The notes beneath the pieces were generated by a model, which saw nothing but the letters and a program-made list of their open reading frames with translations, had not been told where the DNA came from and did not search any database. A stretch of 64,000 nucleotides of DNA from Zeugodacus cucurbitae (lineage: Eukaryota > Arthropoda > Insecta > Diptera > Tephritidae): NCBI RefSeq assembly GCF_028554725.1, contig NC_071671.1, positions 64,095,001-64,159,000 on the forward strand. Direction: 5' to 3'. A program made the position numbers and the translations under genes. Shown here piece after piece: positions 1 through 12,138 of the stretch (within the stretch, counting starts at the first letter, position 1; each line of letters opens with the position of its first letter).

Positions 1-1649
1 TTAGACAAATAAAAATAGATAGATTGTTAGATGTGGGAATACGCATACCTTCACATTGATATATATGTTCCTGCGATTAGTATATAAACGATGCCATTCT
101 ATTGTTTAAAAAAGCAATGTTTATCTTTTAGATAAACAGTTATAATTAGTTTTTTTTTTTACCACAGAATTACTTTTTATAAAAGTATAAAAGTCAGAAA
201 TTGCGAAATTAAGTAGCTTAAAATTAGAAGAAGAGAAAGCTATAAAAAGCAGGTCACTTCTTTATTCAACTGAAGAAACATCTTGTGGTGAGTGACAGGT
301 CTTCAAAACGTGGTCATAGCGGTAGAAAAACTTCTCCAAATAATTTAAAAAATGCTGCTGAGTTGACAGTCCTTGACTGGATAAATGAAATGGAATCGGT
401 GATCCTCATAAGGGATGGCTTCGCTTTTTTTCCCTGCTACCGATATCTTTATCTTGTAAAGTACTATTTTGCACTTCAGGTTTCCAAGCCATTCGGTATT
501 GTATTCATTAAACATGCTGAGTTTGTCTAAAAATTTGAAAGTGTTTTGAGAACGAGATATTATGTCTGATCCAAATTTAGTGAAAGTCCAGGTCTTTCGA
601 ATGGAGTCAGTATTATTCCTAATACACAGGAATTTTGTTGTTAGGTTTCGAGACTTTGCCACTGTGGTTTTCACTAGTGCTTAGCGCCTCCCTACTTATT
701 TTATTTATATTCCCTATGCAAATATAATTATCTCAAAACAGTAGCGCTTTTGAAGAAATTCCGTGACGCCATCATATAAAGATTAAATATATAGTCGAAT
801 GGTTATAAATATGTACACATATTATCTCTCTACCTTTAACAGTACTCGTGCATCATGCATATATTTATGTGTACGAAGTGTCAACAACAGTTAACACAGT
901 TATTTGCACAACATCTGTCAACCGATTCACACTATGAGTAAACTTCGTTTGTAATTTTTGTAAAGCATTATGACTCTGGCATTTTGATAGCTCGACTATT
1001 CCAAATGTTTTGTTAGATTTCCAACTGCTACTTACGTAATAAACTGGTAATAACCGGTAGTAACCCCTGTTACATGAAATGACTAAGGTGTATATAGTAT
1101 ACATATGGTTGAAAAGAACACATTATATTAGTAAGTATATACGAAAATATTATCTAAATAACCAGATGAGCCTTATCATTGACTAAATACTACAAAGAGA
1201 TTTAATCGCATTTGAATTATGACCCCTGTTCTTCTCACATAGTACAGAATGAATTTTAATGTCGAAATTGTAGAAAATGAACTTTCACAGATTGTTCTTT
1301 ACACTCTCTTTGCACTTAATGTTAAGAGAATTGGATTAAAAGGCGTTTTTTATGTCGTTGAAAAGTAAACCACCGAACTACGGTTTAACTGTTTTGGTTG
1401 TAATAGATTATGAATTTCTGAATATTGAATACGCGGGATTTCACTTTTTTTTTATTTTTCTCTGAAAACTATACGAAAAAATTAAATTCAATACATAAAT
1501 TTAATGTTTTTATATTTAAATCTCATTAGAATTTATAACAGTTCAATTGAAATATACCAGCTCAGAAAATTTACCTTAAGGACGAAATACTACTTATTAC
1601 ATTAACAAAAGTGCTCTAATAATAGTCTGGAAATAATTTTCTGAGCAGA
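1..1649. other. gene-free 3' flank of copy 1
   Basis: AT-rich sequence in which I recognise no gene. Short stretches resemble the flank downstream of copy 2: about 680-800 resembles about 4410-4500, and about 1160-1215 resembles about 5740-5800 (shared core GAGATTTAATCG). This is expected if copies 1 and 2 arose by duplication of a unit that included the 3' flank. The small open frames here have no recognisable domain. Confidence 0.5.
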
Positions 1650-3305
1650 TTAAACAACGTTCTGTTCCACATCGGATTTTTTAAAAACTCCATCAGATTC
1701 TTGAGTGGTATTGTTGGGCTTTGGGTCCAAACTTTCGACAAGCTGCGCTAGTTGCTCCGTCTCCGAAATGATACGCGGTCTCTCATTCCATCGCTGCACC
1801 TTAGCTGTGCCGAAAAATAGAAAGAAGAGGTTACCAATAAATACATAGCCACCAGCGATGAAGAATATTATACGCCATTGATGGATATTTGTCTGTTGAT
1901 AATGAAAAGAGAAAATAATGATTTAATGAGAATAAATGAAACTCTCTGAATACCCTTTGAACTAACCGTTTCGGTGACAACGTAACCAACAACGAGTGGT
2001 GCTATTATACCCATCACATTGGCGCCACAATTAGCAATACCCAGCAGAGTGCCAGCCAGATTTGGTGCCAAGTCCAGGTGATTCACGGCATAGCCAAAAT
2101 GCGAGTTGGTGCTAATACCAACAGTTACAGTTAGCAAACCAATCGCCAGATCGCCTTGATCTTGACGCAAATAGCCCAAAGAAATGAGCGTTATAGCAGG
2201 TATCCATAGACCGATTGTGTTGAAGACCTTACGACTTACGGTTGCCTTCAAAACTTTCGACTTTTCTAACCAACTCGCCAACGGACAAAGTATGATAGAT
2301 AAAGAAAACATTGAAAAATATGGCAACGCTGAGATCAATGCATTACTGTTAATATCCTTGCCGAGCACACTTTTTATATAAGACGGTATTTGCGTGAGTA
2401 ACGTCCAAAAGCACCAATCGTTGGCGCAATGATTTAGAAGTATAACCAAAAAACGTTTCGATGTAAAAATACGTTTCCATGGCACGGGATGCTTAGTATT
2501 TACTTCTTCCACTGCCTGTTTATCATGTCCCAATGAATTCTCAATCATTTCGCGTTCCTCCAGCGAAATATGCCTACAATCACGTGGTGTACTCGCACCA
2601 AATACATACCACAGTGCCGACCATATTAAACCCAAAATGCCTGGTAAATAAAAGGTGCTTGGCCAACCCCAGCGCGATGAGCAGAGCTTACCACTTGTGG
2701 CTAGCATCACCACTATACCCAACTGGCAGCCAGAATAGATGAAAGTTTGCAAAGCGCTGCGTTCCTCGACTGGCGCCCAATTGGAGAGTATCGTTGCAAC
2801 GGCTGGCAATAAGACACCCTGTAACAGGCCCTGACAAAAGCGCACCGTACACAGTAGAGGCCAACCACCGATGCTCACGCTGAGTGGTGTTAGCAGCGCT
2901 AGAAGACTAGTAAGACTAATACTGATCAACAATAACAAACGACCACCGAAATGACGCGCCCACCCACCAGCGGGTATCTGTAGCAAAATATAGCCGCAGA
3001 AGAAACTGCTCAGGACATGTGATTTGGTTTGCTCGGACCATGCGTACTCCTGTAAGCGTACGAAAGCGAAAGTACATTTTGTTTTCCGCTCAATTGGAGC
3101 AAAGAAATTTTGCACTTACGGGAAAATCGGGATTTGCCGACTTATTGTCCATCATCGCGACGATCGCAATGGAGAGATTGACGCGCGTCGCGAATATCAA
3201 ACAGAATCCAGTGAGGAGCAGCAGACATTGTAAATGGCGATATCCAATGGTTTCACCCTTAAAATTTTTACTGGCCTCAACAGAGTAGCGGCGATCCGTT
3301 ACCAT
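1650..3305 (-). CDS. SLC17-type MFS transporter, copy 1
   Basis: Spliced coding exons: 3305-3120, 3049-1967, 1892-1650; introns of 70 and 74 nt begin GTAAGT and GTTAGT and end CAG. The product is 503 aa, a normal length for SLC17. Residues 1-62 (exon 1) carry helix 1 with the family motif RVNLSIAIVAMM. Exon 2 opens with EYAWSEQTKSHVLSSFF and contains the IPAGGWARHFGG loop, the helix-4 motif RFCQGLLQG, WAPVEERSALQT, and NHLDLAPNLAGTLLGIAN. Exon 3 starts TNIHQWRIIFF (last helix) and ends in a hydrophilic cytosolic tail. Expected role: proton- or sodium-driven organic anion or phosphate transport in a membrane; substrate unknown. The ATG at 3305 is chosen because copies 2-4 have the same 186-nt first exon. 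A TATA/initiator promoter lies just upstream. Confidence 0.92.
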
Positions 3306-3379
3306 GGCTGTAGGCGCGGCAGTTGATCACAACTGATATGTAGGAGATTTAACTGAACCGTACTGAACTGAGGACCGTA

Positions 3380-3431
3380 CGCACAACTGTTTCAGTGCTT
3401 CAGTGCTTCAATGTACACAATATTTTATATA
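3380..3431 (-). promoter_or_regulatory. core promoter of copy 1 (TATA, initiator)
   Basis: On the minus strand TATATAAA lies at 3431-3424 and an ACAGTTGTGCG initiator-like site at about 3390-3380, matching ATCAGTTGTGCG of copy 2. The predicted start is about 83 nt before the ATG. Between TATA and initiator the 8-bp unit TTCAGTGC (plus strand) is tandemly duplicated at 3391-3398 and 3399-3406, so the spacing is about 43 nt rather than the usual 28-32. Confidence 0.55.
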
Positions 3432-6419
3432 AATAAAATTGTTTTCCTTTTATTTTACTCCTAAGTTTTCCACATACATAGGGCTTACATACTTAGATAG
3501 ATGTATAGGGTATGTGTTTAGTAGTGTTGAGCGATGTTGCTATTTTTAAATCACTGTGATTTTAGTGATAGCTTTTGCGATCGCAACAAAAAAAAAACGA
3601 ATTTATGGGAGTTTGTACTCTGCATTTGTTTTTAATTTTTAACATTTTATATATATTAATTTTAACAATATCTAAAATTTACATGTTTTTGTTTGAATAC
3701 ATTTTGGGAACATCAAACTGAAAATATTCAATTGGGATTTACAGAAATTGATCACAGTTGTTATATGAGATTTTTCAATCACAGTGAAAAAATCACCGGT
3801 AGTGAAATATAATCACTAGTGTTTAAGGATGCCATGTTTTCTAGATCGATGGCTGTCCATAAAGATGTCCAGATATTTTACTTGAAACAAAAGTTCATAT
3901 CTCCCGAAAAAACACCCTTTTCGTATACAAATAGCTTAAGCGCATTTGCAGATAACAAACGCACACTAAGTGATTAAAATGACGCGATAAAACTCCTTGG
4001 GGTATGTATTCATATACATATTAAATTTCTAATAACCAGCAAGTTGATGCCAGGCTAATTTTGGTTGCATCTCAACATTAGATATCCTAGCAATCTGGAA
4101 GTTTTAATTAAATATTTAACTGAATTGTGAACCTTTTGTGGTAATTTCATCAAATTTACCCAATCCATAGGCATCTACAGCTAAATTATTTTCGAGTATA
4201 TATATATATATATATATATATAGCATTACATAAATTAGATTCGTCCCCAATTGATCAATATATTCCATGATGAGTTGTAATATAATACGCTCTTATCTTT
4301 TTAGATATTCAGTGAGTTGTCATTTTCCTTAAGTACTTTATCTTTCACTTTCTAATAATTTGTAAGAATATGTTACCATCTTTTTCGCCCGAAACTTTGT
4401 TCTTCCCTACCTTGTTATTATTTATATTTCAAATGCAAATACAACAATCTTAAGTCAGTAGTGGCTTTCAACAAATTCTGCAGTACCGTTAAATGAAAAT
4501 AGAATGCACTTACATATATTTGTACATATGTGTCGTATATCCAAAATATGTCCCATTTATCTCCATATATATATAATAGTGCTGGTATTTAGGCCGTTGG
4601 ACCGACATTTCATAAAAATAACGGGTCATAAATCTTAGTAGGATCAACAAGAGTCAGTGTCTCGACCATCAGCTTTAGATTACATTTTCAAAAATAAGAA
4701 TTTTTCTAGTGTATTTAGCGTGCCATTTATCTCCGCTTAAAGACTCCAATACCTTCCCGAACGCTTTCTTAAAGAGTTACACCGTTTCGTAGATGTCCGG
4801 TCTTTCCAAAAATCATATCCCACTATGACACCTCAGTTGTAAATAAAAATACCCAGATACTTTTCAAAAACTTCTATTTTTTAAGTTTTAAAAAGGTATT
4901 TGAAAAATTTTATAAAATTTTCAGTTGAGTCCTCTAGGTCTCTAAACTGTCTAAAGTGAAGCTTTCTAAAAAAACTTTTCGTTGATTTTGGCAAATTTTG
5001 TTAGTATCATACTCGATGCTTTCAAACCACTGGGCGCCGGGATCAAACAAAGAGGTTGACAAATAAAGACTATTAACGCCATATAAAGAAGTGGTTCATA
5101 TCATATGGGTATTCCAGCAAATAGCTATATAATATAAGAGTTTATTCGAGAACGACATTCTTGATGGCGTTTAGTTCTCATGTTGACTGTTCTGACAATT
5201 CGTGCACCACTTCGTGCACCAAACCGTTGTATAATTTTTTTCTATTGGTCTAGTGCATTTTTTTTCCAGTCTGAAAAATAGGATTTCATTAGTGCGGTAA
5301 AGCGTTAAACAGATTTAGGAATCTGTAGTCACATACGAAGGTTTCCAGACGTCATAACATTCGGGGTTCATTTCAGTTATCCTTGTCTTAAGCATTGAAA
5401 GACCTATATACTAAAGACCTGGAAAGAAGGAATAACAGGTATTGATTAGAATATAATACAAGTTTTTAGGACTGCACTATGACCTGTGGTCTATTGTGCC
5501 CTCCCTAAGTCTACAACAACTCCGTCAGTCCCAGCACTCTTACAACCAGTATTGATTACTTTAAGACTTTCAAGAGTAAAGCAAGTAAAACTTGGTACCA
5601 ATAATTTGTTACCTCGTGGGAACTCGTCATGAATTATTAATATAGTTAATATCTGTTTTCTGCACTATGTCCTAACAACTAACCATAGATACATACATAT
5701 ATGATTTAAAATAAAACATATAACCGTTAATGTTATCTAAACTAGACGAATGTTATCATTGTTTAAATACTATACAGAGATTTAATCGGTTTTGAGATAT
5801 TGCCAGTAGCATTTTTTTACCTAGACGATGGAGATTTCAGACTATTAAAATACTTGGTAATGATATGCCTCAAAAGCAGTTTTTGTATTATACATAATTA
5901 ATTAAATATTTCATTAAAAGTTCGGTGTTATTAATTAGAAAAATACGTCAACATCAGAATTTGTGTAACTAAGAAATAAGCTAAATTTTGGTTAGGTTGA
6001 GGCAGGTTAGTACATGGATAATGGAGCTGATGACAACTGTTCAATTGGCATTGTTTACGTATCTATATATTTCTATAGAGATAAGGTAAATAAGATAGAG
6101 TGGCAACGGCCGCTTGATGTTAATAACACCCACTCACTCTCTGAATAGTAAGAAGTCAACGCATGTATTGTATATTTTGCCAAATTTCTTGAAGAGATAA
6201 TTTCAAGATTTCTGTTTTTTACTTTTATTATTTAAAATTTACAAAAAAATTGTTACAAAAATACTACTTTTCAAATATCAGGGGACAGAAAATATTACAA
6301 ATGTTCGCAGTGCTATACAAATGTAGCGTCTGACAATTAGAATATCTTTTTTTTTTTACAAAAGAACTATTTATTAATAAAATAGTTTTTATATGTAAAA
6401 TTCTACCACTAAATGTAAA
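3432..6419. other. intergenic, copies 1-2
   Basis: No gene recognised. The part nearest copy 2 (from about 4.3 kb) shows patchy similarity to the first 1.6 kb of the window, consistent with a duplicated 3' flank. A (TA)n microsatellite lies at about 4196-4222. The remaining sequence has only short open frames without domains. Confidence 0.5.
4196..4222. repeat. (TA)n microsatellite
   Basis: An uninterrupted run of alternating T and A of roughly 25 bp in the intergenic region downstream of copy 2. Confidence 0.9.
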
Positions 6420-8077
6420 CTAAACAGCACTCTTTTCTACATCCTGCTTTTCTATATTTTCCTCGAGTTCTTCAGGTGAGTTATTGGGCTTGCCAAAACT
6501 GTCGACAAGTTGTTCTAGCTGCTCGGCCGGACTGGCTTCATGCGGTGGTTCATTCCAACGCTGTACCTTGGCTGTGCCGAAAATCAGATAGAAGAGATTA
6601 CCAACAAAAGTAATGCCTCCAGCGAGATAGAATATTATACGCCATTGATGTATATTTGTCTGTTGAGTATAATTGTCAGAGAGAAAGAATGATTATATAA
6701 AAATGAAACGAAATTTTCTGATCTGATTTTCAACTAACCGCATCACTGACAATGACCCCAACAGCTAGTGGTGCTATAATACCCATCATATTGGAGGCAG
6801 AATTAGCAATACCCAGCAGAGTACCAGCCAGATTTGGCGCCAAGTCCAGATGATTCACTGCGAAGCCAAAATTCACATGCGTATTAATAGTAATGGTGAC
6901 CGTTAACAATCCAATTGCCAGATCGCCTTGATCTTGACGCAAATAACCCAAATATATGAGTGAGATGGTGGGACCCCATAGACCGATTGTATTGAAAACT
7001 TTACGACTTACGGTTGCCTTCAAACGTTTCGTCTTCTCCAACCAACTCGCCAAGGGACAAAGTATCATCGATAAGACAAACATCGATAGATATGGCAGCG
7101 CTGAGATTACTGCATTACTGTTGATATCCTTGCCGAGCACACTTTTTATATAAGACGGTATTTGTGTGAGCAATGTCCAAAAACACCAATCATTGGCACA
7201 ACAATTTAAGAGAATAACCAGGAAAGGTTTCGATGTAAAGATACGTTTCCATGGTATCGGATGCTTTTCATTAACTTTTTCAACTGCCTTTTTGTTATGT
7301 CCCAATGAATTCTCAATCATATCACGTTCCTCCACCGAAATATGCTTACAATCACGTGGTGTACTCGCACCAAATACATACCAAAGTGCGGACCATATTA
7401 AACCCAAAATGCCTGGTAAATAGAAGGTGCTAGGCCAACCCCAGCTCGATGAGCAGAGCTTACCACTTGTACCCAACATCACCACTATACCTAATTGCAA
7501 GCCGGAATAGATGAAAGTTTGCAAGGCGCTGCGTTCTTCGACCGGCGCCCATTTGGAGAGAATCGTTGCAACAGCTGGCAATATGACACCCTGCAGCAGA
7601 CCCTGTGTGAAGCGGAGCGCACACAGCAGCGGCCAATCACCTATGCTCACGCTGAGTGGTGTTAGCAGTGTTAATATGCTGTTGAGACCGATACTGACCA
7701 GCAACAGAAAGCGACCACCGAGACGACGCGCCCACTCCCCAGCCGGTATCTGTAGCAAAACATAGCCGCAGAAGAAGCTGCTCAGTACATGTGATTTGGT
7801 TTGCTCGGACCACGCGTACTCCTGTAAGCGTACGAAAGCGAAAGTACATTTTGTTTTCCGCTCCATTGGAGCAAATAAATTTTGCACTTACGGGAAAATC
7901 GGGATTTGCCGCCTTATTGTCCATCATCGCGACGATCGCAATGGAGAGATTGACCCGTGTCGCGAAAATCAAACAGAATCCAGTGAATATTAGCAGACAT
8001 TGTAGATGGCGATATCCAATCGTTTGTCCCTTGAATTTTTTATTGGCCTCAACAGAGTAGCGGCGTTCCGTAACCAT
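6420..8077 (-). CDS. SLC17-type MFS transporter, copy 2
   Basis: Exons 8077-7892, 7821-6739, 6659-6420 give 502 aa; introns are 70 and 79 nt with GTAAGT and GTTAGT donors. Closest to copy 1: same exon lengths, first residues MVTERRYSVEANKKFKG, helix 1 with ATRVNLSIAIVAMMDN, EYAWSEQTK at the exon 2 start, RFTQGLLQG in helix 4 and NHLDLAPNLAGTLLG near helix 10. Exon 3 begins TNIHQWRIIFYLAGG and ends with an acidic tail containing PAEQLEQLVDSFGKP. Predicted plasma-membrane or vesicular anion/phosphate transporter; substrate not deducible. A convincing TATA plus TCAGTT initiator lies 75-107 nt upstream of the ATG. Confidence 0.93.
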
Positions 8078-8147
8078 GGCTGTAGGCGCGGCAGTTGATC
8101 ACAACTGACATGTAAGAGGTGTGGCTGAATTTTGAGGACCGTACGCA

Positions 8148-8184
8148 CAACTGATTCGGTACAGCAAAGTACACAGTTTTTATA
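8148..8184 (-). promoter_or_regulatory. core promoter of copy 2
   Basis: Minus-strand TATAAAAA at 8184-8177 and a perfect TCAGTT initiator at 8154-8149, with the +1 A at 8152. Spacing from the first T of TATA to +1 is 32 nt, as in typical insect promoters. The 5' untranslated leader would be about 75 nt. Confidence 0.7.
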
Positions 8185-10354
8185 TGAAGAAAGTCGCTCT
8201 CTCTTTTTTTTGTTTCTAAGGCACTTCACACAATTGTTTGTAATGAGCAGAGGCCACTTTATAAATGGCTAGCACGTTGGGTGATAACACACATATTAAG
8301 TGATTAAAATGGTTAGATTAAACTTTCTGGTGTGTATGTATATATTAAATAGTTGTTAATAATATAAATATTTGGGATACATGTACATAAACTTATCTAT
8401 ATACATACATACATATGTGCGTTATAAGCAGTCATGCTTAAAAGTTTTTATCATACATGCAAACTTTGAGCTTGTAGGAGAGCTTTCTCCTATCTTGAGC
8501 ACTCATACAACGAAAGATTGTCAAATTTTTTAATGTTCGCATAGCCATATATGGTGTATCCAGTTGAAAGAGAGTGGAATGCTTCGTAAGAGAGCGGCAT
8601 TTTATAGTGCTTGATCGAAGGGATGGGTAAGTTGCATTAATGTTTCATAATTTTCTATGACAAACTGGTTTTTACGGGTTTTGTTTACCAAAGATTTGCG
8701 AGGTAGATTAATGCTATTTTGATTGTTCGATCAAATTACTCAAGATTTTGTTAAAAAATTATCAAAAGTGTAACTGTACATTTGGTATTAAATAATCATG
8801 AGGCGATTGTTTCGAAATTATTTTCATTCAACCAGTTAAAGAATAATGTAAATAATACGCTGACATGAGTCAATTTTGTTTCATTTTTGTACTTTTCAAC
8901 ATACTTAGGAATATTTCAGACCAAAAAGTTAAGAATACGATTAGCTAAATCTAAGATATCTTCTTCAACTTCATTGTGATTATAATTATTTACACACGCA
9001 TTAACTTTTATGACTATGAATGGAAGATTTTAAGAAACGCCAAAAATAAAGTGCTTTTTATATTTAGAATACAATGGTTGTAAATGGGGAGGGGTTCTTT
9101 TAAAAGCTTTTACGACGCTCAGTATTTGTATGCGTGTCTTATCTTCTGAATATGTGGATGTAATCGGCAGTTAGTTCATGTGAGCTTTCGCTACTTTTCC
9201 TTACAGCCTCCGTAAAGCTTGTTGGATTTTATAGGAAACTTATGTTCACCTCAGAAATACAAACGAAAAATTTTGCACTACCCGCTTGGGAATAACAAAG
9301 TTTTTACAATCGTCTATTTTTTTCGGATAGAATTTGCGTTGTAGACAAATCGTACGAATATTAATCACTCCATTGCCGCGAAATAAATGGTTCTTAACTG
9401 TTTAAAGGAATATAGATAAATTAACTAAGGACTTCATTCTTATCTCGATAACTAATAATATATCACACCTGTTATATTGGGTAAACAGCTTTAGAGGGTT
9501 TCTTGTTCTTTACAAATTTGAAACTGGTTTTCCATTTCCACTGGGGTAATTCCAATTACATTATGTTTGCCACCAAACCACATTATGTCCAAGATTTTAT
9601 GTCCACTTCATTTTGCTAAGTTATCTAACATATTAATCCATCTATTCGGTGTAAAGTCCACCGGAAGTTTGAAAATCCACATGAGGTAAATGAGGGCTAA
9701 AGGAAGTATTGAATTGAATCTCCTTTTAATGCCGTTAGAACATCTATGAAGTTTACCGATATTTAGACCCATGCACTGAGGCCATCATCTGGGGCCTTGA
9801 AAAGTTATAAGTTGATTTCCGGGATTATAAGACATGCGATCTATTTGTAAAAAATTTTCTTACGATAAATCCACTGGTGTTTAATCTATATATAGTAAAG
9901 ATGGATTGTGTTAAAAAGAAAATGGGCGTAGTTGTGAACCAATTGGGCAGATTTGGAAAATCTACTATTCCAAAGAAATATTACGAACCGAATTTCATTG
10001 AGATTGGTTGAGTAGTTCCTGAAATATGATTATAGACCAATAAGGGCGTAACGACATGCTCATCGTCTATTGTAGTTTTCAACATAACCTTTGTATGGGA
10101 GTTAGACGTGGTTCTAATCCGATTTCTAACACATTCATAATTAGTTGGATCATTCTGAATCGATAAATATTATAAGCTTGCTCACAGATATGAAAGCTTA
10201 ATAAAGTTGGTTTATTTTATACATCTTTATTCTCGTATTAGTTAGTATTCTTCGTAAATTTATGTTAACCCGCAAATATGATTATGCCCAACCCTTAAAC
10301 TAGATTTGACTATTCCTCATACATACATAAATTACAATTATCAACACACATTCC
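8185..10354. other. intergenic, copies 2-3
   Basis: No gene recognised. It contains a decayed copy of the dispersed repeat (separate entry, about 9.56-10.14 kb). The rest is AT-rich with only short open frames. Confidence 0.5.
9565..10145 (+). repeat. decayed dispersed repeat, fragment
   Basis: Shares characteristic phrases with the longer copy at 41.76-42.88 kb: GGGCGTAGTTGTGAACC, a GAGTAGTTCCTGAAATATG-like stretch (compare GAGTAGTTTCGGAGATATG), and CATAACCTTTGTATGGGAG. Both termini appear lost. No coding potential is seen; the class is unassigned. Confidence 0.6.
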
Positions 10355-12008
10355 TCAAACTCGCGAAACTTCCTTCTCTTGGTCATTTTCCAATTGTTTT
10401 CCATCAGCACCTAAACTCTTGAGAGGTTCTGCTTCCTGGACGATTTGTGGTGGATTATTCCATGGTTGTTGTTTGGCTGTGCCAAAAATCAGGAACATCA
10501 AATTGCCCGAGAAAATCATGCAACCAGCCACTGTGAATATGATGCGCCACTGATAGACGTTTTTCTGTTTTAAAGCAGGTTGAAAGGGTGTGTTATTGAG
10601 AATTGCCGTAAACAATATAGACATTTCTACTTACCGTATCGGTGACGATGTAGCCCACCACCAGCGGTGCAATGATGCTCATCACATTGGCTGAACAGTT
10701 GACAATGCCCATAAGAGTGCCTGCGAAGTTGGGCGACAAATCCAGATGATTCACCGCATAGCCGAAATGTGCCACAGTATTGATGGCTACAGTTACGGTG
10801 AGCAAAATTATAGCCAAGTCACCTTGATCTGGCTGCAGATAGCCGAGTGAGATAAGCGTTACGACCGGTATCCATTGACCAATCGTATTGAAGATCTTGC
10901 GACTCACGGTTGCATTCAACAATTTCGATTTTTCCAACCAACTCGCTATCGGACAACAGATCATAGACAGCACCAACATCGTTATGTAAGGCAGTGACGA
11001 GAGCAAAGCATTACTCTTGATATCCTTGCCGAGCACACTGTTTATGTACGACGGTATTTGCGTGAGCAGCGTCCAGAAGCACCAATTATTTGTGCAATGA
11101 TTGATGATCAGTACCAAAAATGGTCTTGATGTGAATATTTGCTTCCACGGCACCGCATGTGTTTTGGCGAAATCCGCACTTTTGGTGTCGTGACCCAACG
11201 ATTCCTCGATCATGGCACGTTCACCGGCCGATATGTGTTTGCAATCGCGTGGCGAGCTCGCACCGAACACCAGCCACAGACCAGCCCAAGCTAAACCCAA
11301 CAAAGCGGGTAGATAGAAAGTGCTCGGCCAACCCCACGAAGAAGAGCAGAGCACACCACTGGTGCCCAACATCACCACAATGCCCAGTTGAGCACCAGAA
11401 TAGCAATATGTTTGCAATGCGCTACGCTCCTCAATCGGCGCCCATTTGGACATCAGCGTTGCTATTGTAGGCAGCGTAACGCTCTGGAAGAGTCCCTGGC
11501 AAAAGCGCAGCAAGCATAACAGCTTCCAACCGCCCAAACTGACGCTGAGCGGCGTAATTAGCGCGAAAATGCTGCTCAACGTGACACTGAGCAACAGTAG
11601 CTGACGACCGCCGAAGCGACGCGCCCAACCACCAGCTGGGATCTGCACTAAAACGTAACCACAGAAGAAGCTGCTGAGTACGTGCGATTTTGTTTGCTGC
11701 GACCATTGGTATTCCTGTGAGCAGCAGCAAAAAAAAGTGCGCATTAGATAAGCAACCACAAGCGATTAGCGATTACCGCTTATGTAAAAATAATTTAGAA
11801 GAATTGCGAAAAAGTTACTCACCGGAAAGTCCGGATTCGAACCTTTATTGTCCATCATCGCCACAATGGCCACGGAGAGATTCACACGCATCGCGAAGAG
11901 CAAACTGAAGCCCAAGGATATGAGCAGACATTGCAGATGTCTATAGCCTATAGTTTTACCCTTGAATTTGCCGTTCGGCTCAAGTGAGAATCGTCGTGTT
12001 GTCACCAT
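10355..12008 (-). CDS. SLC17-type MFS transporter, copy 3
   Basis: Exons 12008-11823, 11714-10635, 10564-10355; 491 aa. Introns of 108 and 70 nt have GTGAGT and GTAAGT donors. Starts MVTTRRFSLEPNGKFKGKTIGYRH; helix 1 carries MRVNLSVAIVAMMDN. Exon 2 is one codon shorter than in copies 1, 2 and 4 (360 codons) and holds EYQWSQQTKSHVLSSFF, IPAGGWARRFGG, RFCQGLFQS and NHLDLSPNFAGTLMGI. Exon 3 begins KNVYQWRIIFTVAGCMIFSG and ends KEVSRV. All expected SLC17 landmarks are present, so it is probably functional; transported substrate unknown. A TATAAAAT lies about 125 nt upstream of the ATG. Confidence 0.92.
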
Positions 12009-12130
12009 ATCGAATATGTCTGTAGCTGCTCACTGCTCGTTCCGTTTGCAAATGATGCGTAATAAGCATTTAGTTACTTCACCTATGATGGTCGCGCGCA
12101 CAAAATCTTCTCTGCACATCAAATCACTCT

Positions 12131-12138
12131 ATTTTATA
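12131..12138 (-). promoter_or_regulatory. TATA box of copy 3
   Basis: TATAAAAT on the minus strand at 12138-12131. No perfect initiator is found about 30 nt downstream, but TTTTGTGCGCGCGACC there resembles the sequence after the initiators of copies 1 and 2 (GTTGTGCGTACGGTCC), supporting homologous promoters. Confidence 0.5.

Noticed and set aside
7637..8077. 146-codon reading joining exon 1 of copy 2 to out-of-frame sequence
   Set aside because: It runs through the 70-nt intron and then reads exon 2 in the wrong frame; the spliced model matches copies 1, 3 and 4.
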